From positions 1-15,436 of the forward strand of contig CAAEKO010000028.1 of NCBI GenBank assembly GCA_900756545.1: a DNA stretch of 15,436 bases. Direction: 5' to 3'. Origin of the DNA: Clostridia bacterium. GTDB lineage: Bacteria; Bacillota; Clostridia; UBA1381. Positions 7,890-15,016 of this stretch are shown one piece after another. Every line of letters begins with the position of its first letter. Positions within the stretch are counted from its first letter, which is position 1. The translations under genes were made by a program, and so were the position numbers. A model generated the notes under the pieces. That model was given only the letters and a program-made list of their open reading frames with translations. It had not been told where the DNA came from and made no database searches.

Positions 7890-9383
7890 TTAGAATTGGA
7901 AATAGATAAATTGGCTTGCACTGTACTGCGGCCCGTAAATCCCGAAAATCAGCACGGCAAACAACAGCGCGAAATAAACGCACCAGCGGCAAATCAGATT
8001 TGCCGCTAAAATCCCATCACGCGGGTCTTTATTGTAATACTGTGCATAACTTACAAGGAACAACACCGCGGCGGATAAGGCCAGTATAAACAAGTTCGGC
8101 CCGTCAAGCCCAAGCTGGGACAGGGTTCCGTCCGTCAGTATCCAGGGATCAAACTGGGTAAATATCCTGCCTGCCATGTCCATAGCGGCAGACAGGGTTT
8201 CCGCCCGGAAAAAGATCCAGGCAAAACATACCAGCGCAAATGTGAATAACCGCTGGAACAGACGGTGGGCGTGGGACTGCCGGTCGATATGAAGCTTGTC
8301 CGTAATCCAAACCCGGACTTTCAGAAATACAGCGCCCAAGACCTGATAGGCGCCATGCAGGAATCCCCAGAATACAAAATGCCAGCTTGCGCCGTGCCAA
8401 AGGCCGCTGACCAGAAAAACGATCATCACGTTAATATATTTTCGTATGCTTCCCCGTTTATTGCCGCCTAGAGGAATATACAGATAGTCCTTAAACCAGC
8501 TGGACAGAGAGATGTGCCAGTTGCGCCAAAATTCGGCGATACTTTTTGAAAAATAGGGCTGCTGGAAATTTTTCATCAGGCTGAATCCCATGACCTCTGC
8601 GGCGCCTCTGGCAATATCTGTGTATGAAGAAAAATCACAGTAAATTTGTAAAGCAAACAATACCGTAGCGATCATGATGCTCATTCCGCCATAATCCGCC
8701 GGGCTGTTATACACCTGATTGACCAGAACAGCCGCCCTGTCGGCAATCACAAGCTTTTGAAAAAATCCCCAAAGCATCAGAAACAGCCCGCGACGTACCC
8801 GGCCGTATTCAAATTTGTGCGGACGGCTGATCTGCACCAGCAGATTTTTAGACCGCTCAATCGGCCCTGCTACAAGCTGCGGAAAAAACGAAACAAACAG
8901 GGCATATTTACAGAAATTCCGTTCCGCATAAATTTCCCCCCGGTATACATCCATGGTATAGCTCAGAGCCTGAAAGGTATAAAAGGATATCCCCACCGGA
9001 AGCACGATGTCAAAGGCAGGCTCCGCAATACGGATATTCCAAAGCAGCATAACATTTTTGATATTCTCAAAAATAAAATAAAAATATTTAAAGAATACGA
9101 GAATCGCCAGATTCAAGATAAAGCTGACCGCCACCGCAGACTTTTTCAAGGCCGCGGACCGCCGTTGGTTTTCAATTATACGAAACCGGTCAATAGCCAG
9201 CCCGCTGGCATAAGTAATGACTGTGGAAGCCAGCATCAGCAATGCATATTTAGGATTCCAGCACATATAAAAGTAATAGCTTGCCGCCAAAAGCCAGATA
9301 TGCTTCCACTTCTGGGGTATCGCAAAATAAAGCGTTACAACGATTGGGAAAAAAATCAGGAATTGTAATGAATTGAACAGCAA
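7890..9383 (-). CDS. MBOAT family O-acyltransferase (AlgI/DltB/PatA-like)
   Basis: A polytopic membrane protein of 497 residues that moves an acyl group, typically acetyl, across the membrane for O-acylation of a surface polysaccharide or wall polymer. It carries the family signature blocks SFFPQLVAGPIERS (165-178), QIYCDFSSYTDIARG (246-260), FWRNWHISLSSWFKDYLYIP (285-304) and GLWHGASWHFVFWG (327-340), with the invariant H290 and H330. The first codon is TTG at 9383, eight bases after GGAGG; the family sequence starts MLFNSLQFL here, so the start is convincing. It heads a two-gene operon with the SGNH-like gene. No polysaccharide biosynthesis genes are in the window, so the acceptor is unknown. 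The acetyl esterase at 11026 is nearby but separately transcribed. Confidence 0.93.
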   Translation of the reverse strand: MLFNSLQFLIFFPIVVTLYFAIPQKWKHIWLLAASYYFYMCWNPKYALLMLASTVITYASGLAIDRFRIIENQRRSAALKKSAVAVSFILNLAILVFFKYFYFIFENIKNVMLLWNIRIAEPAFDIVLPVGISFYTFQALSYTMDVYRGEIYAERNFCKYALFVSFFPQLVAGPIERSKNLLVQISRPHKFEYGRVRRGLFLMLWGFFQKLVIADRAAVLVNQVYNSPADYGGMSIMIATVLFALQIYCDFSSYTDIARGAAEVMGFSLMKNFQQPYFSKSIAEFWRNWHISLSSWFKDYLYIPLGGNKRGSIRKYINVMIVFLVSGLWHGASWHFVFWGFLHGAYQVLGAVFLKVRVWITDKLHIDRQSHAHRLFQRLFTFALVCFAWIFFRAETLSAAMDMAGRIFTQFDPWILTDGTLSQLGLDGPNLFILALSAAVLFLVSYAQYYNKDPRDGILAANLICRWCVYFALLFAVLIFGIYGPQYSASQFIYFQF

Positions 9384-9420
9384 ACGACACCCCTCCTTTG
9401 TTTATTTTCATACAAGACAT

Positions 9421-9449
9421 ATTGTAACATATACCGCGGTGTTTTGCAA
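9421..9449 (-). promoter_or_regulatory. Promoter of the MBOAT-SGNH operon
   Basis: Minus strand TTGCAA (9449-9444), 17-base spacer, TACAAT (9426-9421), about 38 bases before the TTG start. The same TTGCAA -35 box is used by ung. Confidence 0.75.
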
Positions 9450-9465
9450 TCTTTAAATCTTGGCA

Positions 9466-9503
9466 GAAGCAAGACAGCGGACGAAAGTCCGCTGTCTTGC
9501 TTC
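9466..9503 (-). terminator. Long hairpin after the CmpB-type gene
   Basis: GAAGCAAGACAGCGGAC (9466-9482) pairs perfectly over 17 bp with 9487-9503 around a GAAA/TTTC loop, directly abutting the TAG stop at 9504. It lacks a T-run (TGCC follows on the minus strand), so termination may be incomplete or the stem may stabilise the mRNA end. Confidence 0.7.
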
Positions 9504-10958
9504 CTACTTTTCCACGTGCCGCATATTGGGATAAATAATCTTTAAAATATCATCGGTAAACACCCGGTCCATGATCTGGTCCATATAGCTGTCAGCGGGA
9601 ATCTCATGCCGCCGTTCGGTCTGCCGTGCTACTGCGGCGGATGATATAGCCATATCCGCAACAATAAATACGCATACCGCGGCCGTTAAAATTCCGCCTG
9701 TTTTTTTCGGCATTTTCTCAATCCACTTGGAAACCCGCGGATAAAGGTCTTTGATCCATACAAGCCCCAGAAGCCCCCAGCATAACGCAAATTCCAAATT
9801 CGTCCGTCCGCCGATACTTAGCGTCGTACCCGTGTATTCCCAGGAGACTGTTCCAAAGGCCACCTCCTGGAACAGACTACACAAATATTCAAATGCCGCG
9901 CCAATCACTGCACTGATTAAGAACAGCTTTAAGTCCCGTGCCTTATAAAGCCTGTACAGGCAAAGCGTAATAACCACCGCCCCAAAACCATAGACCGGGA
10001 TAAACGGCCCGAAAACCACACCGACCCGCAGCTCAAACCGATGCGTTGTCATCAGACACCACAGGGTTTCTAATATAAAACCCAGCACATTTCCAATCAT
10101 AAACAGCCAGAAAAGCTTGGAAAAGCAAATTCCATATGCGAATGGCTTGTCAGACTCATTTTCAATGGCGCTCGCGTAGGCCTCTTCCATACGCGCTTCT
10201 CTCTGCCGCTCCCAATCTTCCGCCTTTTCCTGGATTCGGATGGAAAGGTTCTTGATTTCCTCCAGCTGGTCATTGTATTTCACAGATTTCATATTGGGAA
10301 AAGCCTTTAATAAGCGGATACGCAGACCGCTCTTTTTCGCCATGATTTCATTATATTTTTCTTTCAGCTCTAAGGATTCATCAGACACAAGCATCCCGAT
10401 TTCATCGGAATCCTTCTTGAGCCGCTGGGCAATAACAGAAAGATGGCGCAGTTTTTTATTCAGTCCGATGATTGCTACCACGGTTACAGTCAGGTCAGCT
10501 GCTAGCAAGCCGCCGAAAAAAATCAGTATCGCCATGCCGAGAATTCGCGGGATCAGCTGAGCAAAAATATCCGCCAGCGGAATCATAAACCGCATGATAA
10601 ATACACATGCCACCCCCCACAGCAGGGAAAACTGCAAACAGATATAGCCATTCAAATTAAATCTTTTGTCAGAATAGTCCCACCACTGATGGTGAAAAAC
10701 CTTTTCCAGCACAAGACCGGTGACCCATTCCAGCGCCGAGGTCAAGAGTGTCGCGCCGGCAAACAGCATAATAAAATTATTACGGATAGGCTCCAGCGCT
10801 AGATAAACAATGACAACACCCAGTCCGTATATAGGACATACCGGACCGTTTAAAAAGCCCCGGTTAACGAACCTGCCCTTGGTAACAGCGGCAAATGCTA
10901 CTTCCGCACACCAGCCTAAAAATGCGAAAATAAAGAAGTACCAAAAATAGCTGTACAT
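9504..10958 (-). CDS. Tandem-duplicated CmpB-type membrane protein (ABC_trans_CmpB, putative ABC transporter permease)
   Basis: A 484-residue membrane protein with two copies of the CmpB-type unit that usually forms a protein of about 150-250 residues. Copy one is residues 1-165 (YFWYFFIFAFLGWCAEVAFA, GFLNGPVCPIYGLG, TSALEWVTGLVLEKVF, WWDYSDKRFNLNGYICLQFS). Copy two is about 290-410 (LFWLFMIGNVLGFILETLWC, VVFGPFIPVYGFGAV, GAAFEYLCSLFQEVAF, WEYTGTTLSIGGRTNLEFAL). They are joined by a charged helical, probably coiled-coil, segment at about 175-275, and a last membrane segment lies at about 430-450. The family is annotated as putative ABC permease but its function is not established and no ATPase gene is adjacent. 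ATG with GGGGAG five bases upstream. It lies downstream of the CE7 esterase terminator; no clear own promoter was found. Confidence 0.85.
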   Translation of the reverse strand: MYSYFWYFFIFAFLGWCAEVAFAAVTKGRFVNRGFLNGPVCPIYGLGVVIVYLALEPIRNNFIMLFAGATLLTSALEWVTGLVLEKVFHHQWWDYSDKRFNLNGYICLQFSLLWGVACVFIMRFMIPLADIFAQLIPRILGMAILIFFGGLLAADLTVTVVAIIGLNKKLRHLSVIAQRLKKDSDEIGMLVSDESLELKEKYNEIMAKKSGLRIRLLKAFPNMKSVKYNDQLEEIKNLSIRIQEKAEDWERQREARMEEAYASAIENESDKPFAYGICFSKLFWLFMIGNVLGFILETLWCLMTTHRFELRVGVVFGPFIPVYGFGAVVITLCLYRLYKARDLKLFLISAVIGAAFEYLCSLFQEVAFGTVSWEYTGTTLSIGGRTNLEFALCWGLLGLVWIKDLYPRVSKWIEKMPKKTGGILTAAVCVFIVADMAISSAAVARQTERRHEIPADSYMDQIMDRVFTDDILKIIYPNMRHVEK

Positions 10959-10974
10959 TATTTCTCCCCTTTAC

Positions 10975-11019
10975 AAAATTAAAAGCGGCGCACGGTCAGG
11001 CCTCCGGCGGCTGCCGCTT
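10975..11019 (-). terminator. Terminator of the CE7 esterase gene
   Basis: AAGCGGC (10983-10989) pairs with GCCGCTT (11013-11019) around a GC-rich, internally structured loop; on the minus strand TTTTAATTTTG follows. It begins seven bases after the esterase stop codon. Confidence 0.6.
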
Positions 11020-11025
11020 ATAGAA

Positions 11026-11985
11026 TTACAATGCCAATATACGCCTGTAGACCATATCTCCCATTTCTGGATAGTTTTCGTGGGCAAAATCAGGATAGAA
11101 CACAACTTCTTTTTTACATGTCATTTTATTGTAAGCCGCAAATTGTGTAGACGGCGGACAAATCGTATCCATTAGGCCGGTAAACATGACCACCTCTGCC
11201 CGGATCCGAGGCGCAAGATTCTGAATATCAATATATCCCAGTTTGGTAAAAATCTCATCTTCCCGTTCATGCCGCGGATCAAAACGGCGCAGATAGTCGC
11301 TCAGTTCCTGATATGCGCCCTTTGCAAGATCCATTTCCCATACCCGCTTATAATCGCTCAGAAATGGCATTTGTGGGATTGCCAGCTTGATTCTGGGCTC
11401 CAAGGCGGCACAGGCGATCGTCAACCCGCCTCCCTGGCTTCCGCCATGCGCAGCCACACGGCCTTCATCTACTTCCTCCATAGCCATAACCACTCTGGCT
11501 AATTGTGCGGTATCCAGAAAAATTTGCCTGAATAACAGCTTGTCCGGATGATTATCCAGACCACGGATAATCTGGCCGTTCAATGTATTGCCCAAAACAC
11601 CGCCGGTATCCTGAGATTTTCCGCCCTGTCCCCGGCAATCCATAGCTGCAACAACCATACCCGACGCTGCGTAAGGCAAATATCCAGTCCAGTCACCGCT
11701 GCTGCCGCTGTAGCCGTGAAAACGCAGTAATGCGGAACATTTATCTTTTGGATTCTTTGGTCTCAACAGCTTGGCATAAATCCGTGCGCCCTCTGTCCCA
11801 GTGTAGTACATATCATAACAGTCTGCAACAGGCGACTGAAATTCTGCCGGACGCAGCTCCACCGCCGGGTCTATAGCATCCAGCTCCTTAAGCGCCCGTT
11901 CCCAGTAATCTTCAAAATCATCTGGACATGGCGTCCTGCCACCATATTGCTTTAATTCCTCCACACTCATATCAATCATTGGCAT
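11026..11985 (-). CDS. CE7 acetyl esterase (acetyl xylan esterase / cephalosporin C deacetylase)
   Basis: An alpha/beta hydrolase of 319 residues, the normal length of carbohydrate esterase family 7, which releases acetate from acetylated xylo-oligosaccharides, sugars and cephalosporin C, usually in the cytosol as hexamers. Signature motifs are RGQ (118-120), GGSQG with nucleophile S183, D273 in GLMDTICPPST and H302 in AHENY, giving a complete triad. There is no signal peptide. The ATG at 11985 has GGGGAG ten bases upstream; the longer reading from 12051 is ruled out because it would begin at the promoter's -35 box. The gene has its own promoter and terminator. No xylanase or sugar transporter is adjacent, so its natural substrate cannot be told from context. 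Confidence 0.95.
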   Translation of the reverse strand: MPMIDMSVEELKQYGGRTPCPDDFEDYWERALKELDAIDPAVELRPAEFQSPVADCYDMYYTGTEGARIYAKLLRPKNPKDKCSALLRFHGYSGSSGDWTGYLPYAASGMVVAAMDCRGQGGKSQDTGGVLGNTLNGQIIRGLDNHPDKLLFRQIFLDTAQLARVVMAMEEVDEGRVAAHGGSQGGGLTIACAALEPRIKLAIPQMPFLSDYKRVWEMDLAKGAYQELSDYLRRFDPRHEREDEIFTKLGYIDIQNLAPRIRAEVVMFTGLMDTICPPSTQFAAYNKMTCKKEVVFYPDFAHENYPEMGDMVYRRILAL

Positions 11986-12022
11986 GGTTAATCTACTCCC
12001 CTTTTCAACAGTATCTACCGAA

Positions 12023-12051
12023 ATTTTACATGATATACCGCTAAAAGTCAA
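12023..12051 (-). promoter_or_regulatory. Promoter of the CE7 esterase gene
   Basis: Minus strand TTGACT (12051-12046), 17-base spacer, TAAAAT (12028-12023), about 38 bases upstream of the ATG. It fixes the start codon of the gene at 11985. Confidence 0.75.
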
Positions 12052-12069
12052 TGACTTTGGGAAAATCTC

Positions 12070-12555
12070 TCAAGGATTTACGTTAATAATATGCAGGCAA
12101 CGGTAGTTTACATAATTATATGTGGCTAAAGGTCTGCAATCCGCATCATTGGTATGTGCAGCCAGCAATATAGTCCGTGGGGTGCGTTCACCTGCGTCCA
12201 CTACCACAGGCGAGTGGTCAAAGGTGTCTCCAGGCTGAAATTGCAGCTGGATAACATCTCCCGGCATGACCTCTGAAAGTCCGGTTACTACAGCCTGCGG
12301 GCCAGGACCCGTATTTTGCGTAAGAAAACGGTAAAATTCATTAACGCCTGTCCATGCTGGAGCCCGGTCATTTACGGAATGATAATACCATCCATAGACC
12401 GGCGTTTCATTCATGACTCCCGCTCCTGCATAAACAACCTGGGAAGCAAAGTTGGTACAGTCTCCACCAATCTGGGAAAAATCATAAAACGCGGGATTTC
12501 GTCCATATGCCCATTTATGGGCGTATGCAACCGCCTTTTCTCTATTATACAGCAA
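12070..12555 (-). CDS. Amidase_6 family protein (putative papain-like amidase), no signal peptide
   Basis: A 161-residue protein matching the Amidase_6 putative amidase domain of Firmicutes: YNREKAVAYAHKWAYGRNP (3-21), GGDCTNFASQVVYAGAGVMN with likely nucleophile C33, GWYYHSV and APAWTGVNEFYRFL, then GDVIQL and FDHSPVVVDAG with likely catalytic H114. Relatives are often exported and fused to other domains; this one is the domain alone, with no signal peptide, so it is cytosolic or released by lysis. Its substrate is not known. Start is TTG at 12555 (AAAGGA ten bases upstream); no ATG precedes the conserved YNRE. The only downstream gene, the CE7 esterase, has its own promoter. No convincing promoter for this gene was found in the 217 bases up to position 12772. 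Confidence 0.85.
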   Translation of the reverse strand: MLYNREKAVAYAHKWAYGRNPAFYDFSQIGGDCTNFASQVVYAGAGVMNETPVYGWYYHSVNDRAPAWTGVNEFYRFLTQNTGPGPQAVVTGLSEVMPGDVIQLQFQPGDTFDHSPVVVDAGERTPRTILLAAHTNDADCRPLATYNYVNYRCLHIINVNP

Positions 12556-12719
12556 AATAAACCCATCCTTTCAAAGTTTGATTCAAGATTTCAATAAGAC
12601 GAAGGAATCCTTCTCGCCGCCCATTCTCTCAAAATAAATTCTTACCGCTTACAGCAATGGGAAAAATCTTGTGCCCGTTATATAATATTGGAAGAATTGT
12701 AAAATGTTCATAATCAGAG

Positions 12720-12748
12720 TTGAAAAGTTTCCGGATTTCATATATAAT
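12720..12748 (+). promoter_or_regulatory. Promoter of the HPr-kinase-like gene
   Basis: TTGAAA (12720-12725), 17-base spacer, TATAAT (12743-12748), 24 bases before the start codon, followed by the strong ribosome binding site AAGGAGGGAAA. Confidence 0.82.
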
Positions 12749-12772
12749 GAATAATTAAGGAGGGAAACCTTT

Positions 12773-13471
12773 ATGATTGTAAAGCTTGCGAATTTAATTA
12801 TTGAGATTAAAAATAAAAAAGACTATACCGCCCAAATGTGTAAGAATTATATGTATACGGGCAACCGTCCTGTAGATTTCGCCGTAGAATCCACACGGGA
12901 AAATATGCTTCCTGAATTGAAAAAGCAGCCGGAATGCTCTCTGGATTATCTTGAATCTCTTTGTATATACCGGCAAATTTGCGACAGGATATTGGCGTAT
13001 GACGCCCTGCTTCTACATGCGGCGGCAATTGCAGTAGACGGGGAAGCATATCTGTTCACCGCAGTCAGCGGTACGGGCAAAACGACCCATATCAATTTAT
13101 GGCTGAAAAAATTCGGCAGCCGCGCCGTTGTCGTAAATGGAGACAAGCCTATCGTCCGAAGGCTGGATGGTATATTCCACGTATGCGGCACTCCCTGGTC
13201 CGGCAAGGAAAATCTGAATACCAGCATTAACGTCCCCATCCGGGGGATATGTATTCTGGAACGTGCAGAACATAACAATATTGTGCAGATCAGCCCACAG
13301 GAAGGCCTGTACACAATGCTGACACAGACAGTCCGCCCGCACAATATCCAGAAAATGGACATGATGCTTTCTACCTTGAATGCGCTTTTAGAATGCGTTC
13401 CGCTCTACCGGCTGGGATGTAATATGAAAGATGAAGCTGCAGATGTATCTTATGCTGGTATGCATGGCTAA
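12773..13471 (+). CDS. HPr-kinase-like P-loop protein (HprK C-terminal-type fold)
   Basis: A 232-residue cytosolic protein with the core of HPr kinase/phosphorylase and its PEP-carboxykinase-like relatives, but not HprK itself: it lacks HprK's N-terminal domain and signature loop. The segment LLHAAAIAVDGEAYLFTAVS leads into Walker A SGTGKTT (99-105); NGDKPIVRR (122-130, D124) is the likely catalytic/Mg site, followed by GTPWSGKE (139-146) and ILERAEHN (161-168). Relatives include kinases that modify ribosomal peptides, and stand-alone members in Clostridia with no known role. Here there is no precursor peptide, radical SAM enzyme, PqqD-like gene or transporter alongside, so substrate is unknown. 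ATG with AAGGAGG. Monocistronic, with own promoter and terminator. Confidence 0.8.
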   Translation: MIVKLANLIIEIKNKKDYTAQMCKNYMYTGNRPVDFAVESTRENMLPELKKQPECSLDYLESLCIYRQICDRILAYDALLLHAAAIAVDGEAYLFTAVSGTGKTTHINLWLKKFGSRAVVVNGDKPIVRRLDGIFHVCGTPWSGKENLNTSINVPIRGICILERAEHNNIVQISPQEGLYTMLTQTVRPHNIQKMDMMLSTLNALLECVPLYRLGCNMKDEAADVSYAGMHG

Positions 13472-13503
13472 AAAAACGGAGGATTTTATCCTTCGTTTTT
13501 TTG
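13471..13503 (+). terminator. Terminator of the HPr-kinase-like gene
   Basis: AAAAAACGGAGGA (13471-13483) pairs with TCCTTCGTTTTTT (13489-13501) with one G-U pair, ending in a run of T. It starts at the last base of the stop codon. Confidence 0.85.
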
Positions 13504-13536
13504 CTGGATATCTCTTTGATTAATTTTATAGTATGA

Positions 13537-13570
13537 AACACCCGGCAGGATAATATCCAAGCCGGGTGTT
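13537..13570 (-). terminator. Terminator of bioY
   Basis: AACACCCGGC (13537-13546) pairs perfectly with GCCGGGTGTT (13561-13570), with an inner GGAT/ATCC extension. It begins three bases after the bioY stop on the minus strand, and lies back to back with the terminator of the convergent gene. Confidence 0.75.
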
Positions 13571-13573
13571 AGC

Positions 13574-14122
13574 TTAATATATTGTCTTCTCTAACCTGGA
13601 ACGTATAGTATAACCTATTCCCGCAGCCGCAATACATTTTAACATATCCAAAGGAATAAATGGATAAACACAGAGCGCTAAAGCCTGACCAATTGTTTTC
13701 TCTGCAATCAGAATGTATTGTATCGTTCCAAATATGTAACATATGGCAACACCCACCACACAAGCGATACATAAACATAAAACTGCTGTTTGCCATTTTG
13801 CAGTCTTAATTTTATCAGATACGGCTCCGACCACTAAAACCATCAATAAATATCCAGTGATATATCCCCCGGTGGGGCCAACTAATACCTGTACGCCCCC
13901 CTTAAATCCACTGAATACCGGCAAACCTACACACCCCAACAATATAAATATAATCGTGGAAATCAAACCTTTTTTCCATCCCAGAATAACCGCAGTTATT
14001 AATACACCAAATACACTCATAGTAATTGGTACAATTCCTATGGGAATTGTCATAACAGAAAAAACGCTTAACACTGCCGCAAAAACAGCACATAAAATCA
14101 TGTCTTTTGTTCTTAATTTCAT
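13574..14122 (-). CDS. bioY: Biotin transporter substrate-binding subunit BioY
   Basis: The membrane S-component that binds and imports biotin, alone or with a shared ECF energising module encoded elsewhere. With this start it has 182 residues, normal for BioY, with about six membrane segments. The family motif FSGFKGGVQVLVGPTGGYITGY is present; key residues read GLPVFSGFKGG and GPTGGYITGYLL at about 67-91. The ATG at 14122 is preferred to the GTG at 14131 because GGGGTGA lies about six bases upstream and the GTG falls within that site. Expression should be repressed by biotin-loaded BirA, as a BirA-type operator overlaps the promoter. No biotin synthesis genes are in the window, consistent with biotin scavenging. 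Confidence 0.96.
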   Translation of the reverse strand: MKLRTKDMILCAVFAAVLSVFSVMTIPIGIVPITMSVFGVLITAVILGWKKGLISTIIFILLGCVGLPVFSGFKGGVQVLVGPTGGYITGYLLMVLVVGAVSDKIKTAKWQTAVLCLCIACVVGVAICYIFGTIQYILIAEKTIGQALALCVYPFIPLDMLKCIAAAGIGYTIRSRLEKTIY

Positions 14123-14153
14123 ATTTTTCACCCCGAGTAATCATTATGAGCAT

Positions 14154-14182
14154 ATTTTACCAGATATCTTCTTAATTGTCAA
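14154..14182 (-). promoter_or_regulatory. Promoter of bioY
   Basis: Minus strand TTGACA (14182-14177), 17-base spacer, TAAAAT (14159-14154), about 30 bases upstream of the ATG. The -35 box is contained in one half of the BirA operator. Confidence 0.82.
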
Positions 14183-14207
14183 CAATTATTTATATTAAAG
14201 TTTACAA
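14176..14207 (-). promoter_or_regulatory. BirA biotin operator
   Basis: On the minus strand TTGTAAACT, 14 bases, TGTTGACAA. This fits the known BirA site, an inverted TTGTWAACY repeat with a 14-15 base gap, with one deviating base in the second half. Binding of holo-BirA would block the -35 box of bioY. The site is 18 bases from the -35 box of the divergent tRNA promoter. Confidence 0.85.
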
Positions 14208-14224
14208 TTTATAAAAATTTTCTA

Positions 14225-14253
14225 TTGACATACTATATATCTTGTGCTATAAT
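14225..14253 (+). promoter_or_regulatory. Consensus promoter of tRNA-fMet
   Basis: TTGACA (14225-14230), 17-base spacer, TATAAT (14248-14253): both hexamers are exact consensus, as expected for a stable RNA gene. Transcription should start just before the tRNA at 14280. Confidence 0.88.
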
Positions 14254-14279
14254 TATAAAGCAATTGAGTTTTAATATAT

Positions 14280-14356
<77 letters not shown>

Positions 14357-14359
14357 TTA

Positions 14360-14394
14360 AAAAATCCCACAGCCATGCGGTTTGTGGGATTTTT
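14360..14394 (+). terminator. Terminator after tRNA-fMet
   Basis: AAAAATCCCAC (14360-14370) pairs perfectly with GTGGGATTTTT (14384-14394), with an inner AGCC/GGTT extension, four bases after the tRNA CCA end. Confidence 0.9.
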
Positions 14395-14423
14395 ACATAT
14401 ATTATAGTTATGATAAAATGGTC

Positions 14424-14447
14424 TTTTGACCACAATTTTGACCACAA
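14424..14447. repeat. Exact tandem 12-bp repeat (TTTTGACCACAA x2)
   Basis: Two head-to-tail exact copies of TTTTGACCACAA. The GACCA core of the first copy also forms an inverted repeat with TGGTC at 14419-14423. It lies between the tRNA terminator and the first gene of the AT-rich segment. It could be an operator for that gene or an integrase/excisionase arm site at an element edge; a weak TTGACC-17-TAAAGA promoter reading also overlaps it. Confidence 0.65.
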
Positions 14448-14468
14448 CTAAAGAAAAGGGGATTTATT

Positions 14469-14999
14469 ATGGCGGAAGAAAATGAAGAAAATAATATTCA
14501 ATATCCATCTACAGAAATTATACTTGAAGCGTGCAAAATAGAATATGAAAAGGAAATGCAGAGGACAAGTAATATAGACGGAAAAACAAATACGTTTTTA
14601 ACTATTTCTACAGCATTATATGCGTTTTTTATTCCGTTGGCAAATTTCAAGCAGATGTTTGCGTTAGAAAACACTTTAAAAAATTGTGTTTCAACCGTTT
14701 TGTTAATAGTATTGATAGCTATGTCTTTTTTAACGTTATTGACAGCAACAATATTATTTATATCAGTTATATCTTCACGAGCGTACAAAGCTATTGATGT
14801 TTCCGTTTTGTTACCTTATGCAAATAGACAGAGTGAAAACACATCTGTTGTTTTATCTCGTCTTTATGATGGTGCTATTGCTTATAATAGATTGCTAAAT
14901 GAGAAAAGAATGAAATCGTTTAAAATCGGTGTTATTTTTATAATTATTTGTATTATATTAACCACTTTGACGTATGTTTTAAAAGTTAATTTATTATAG
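14469..14999 (+). CDS. Predicted three-TM membrane protein of unknown function (effector-like topology)
   Basis: Not recognised as a named family. 176 residues with an acidic start, an amphipathic helix EIILEACKIEYEKEMQRTSN (16-35) ending in NIDGKTN, then membrane segments at about 41-58, 74-101 and 151-172. Between the second and third lies a polar segment (105-148) with SSRAYKAIDV and RLYDGAIAYNRLLNEKR, probably cytosolic. A helix of the YExExxRxxxIDxKT kind leading into paired membrane segments, then a polar helical loop and a last membrane helix, is reminiscent of small membrane effectors of nucleotide-signal defence systems such as Pycsar TM effectors or SLATT proteins, but this is a resemblance only. 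ATG with GGGG seven bases upstream. Much more AT-rich than the genes before the tRNA, suggesting transfer. It forms an operon with the small gene 17 bases downstream. Confidence 0.75.
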   Translation: MAEENEENNIQYPSTEIILEACKIEYEKEMQRTSNIDGKTNTFLTISTALYAFFIPLANFKQMFALENTLKNCVSTVLLIVLIAMSFLTLLTATILFISVISSRAYKAIDVSVLLPYANRQSENTSVVLSRLYDGAIAYNRLLNEKRMKSFKIGVIFIIICIILTTLTYVLKVNLL

Positions 15000-15016
15000 A
15001 ATGGAGGGATATGGAT

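Noticed and set aside
8757..9368. Open frame of 203 codons on the plus strand inside the MBOAT gene
   Set aside because: Antisense to conserved MBOAT motifs; its basic, low-complexity translation shows no domain.
12946..13362. Minus-strand open frame opposite the HPr-kinase-like gene
   Set aside because: The plus-strand gene has a promoter, ribosome binding site, Walker motif and terminator; the antisense translation has no family features.
14424..14447. CRISPR-like repeats
   Set aside because: Only two 12-bp copies with no spacer between them; no array and no cas genes in the window.
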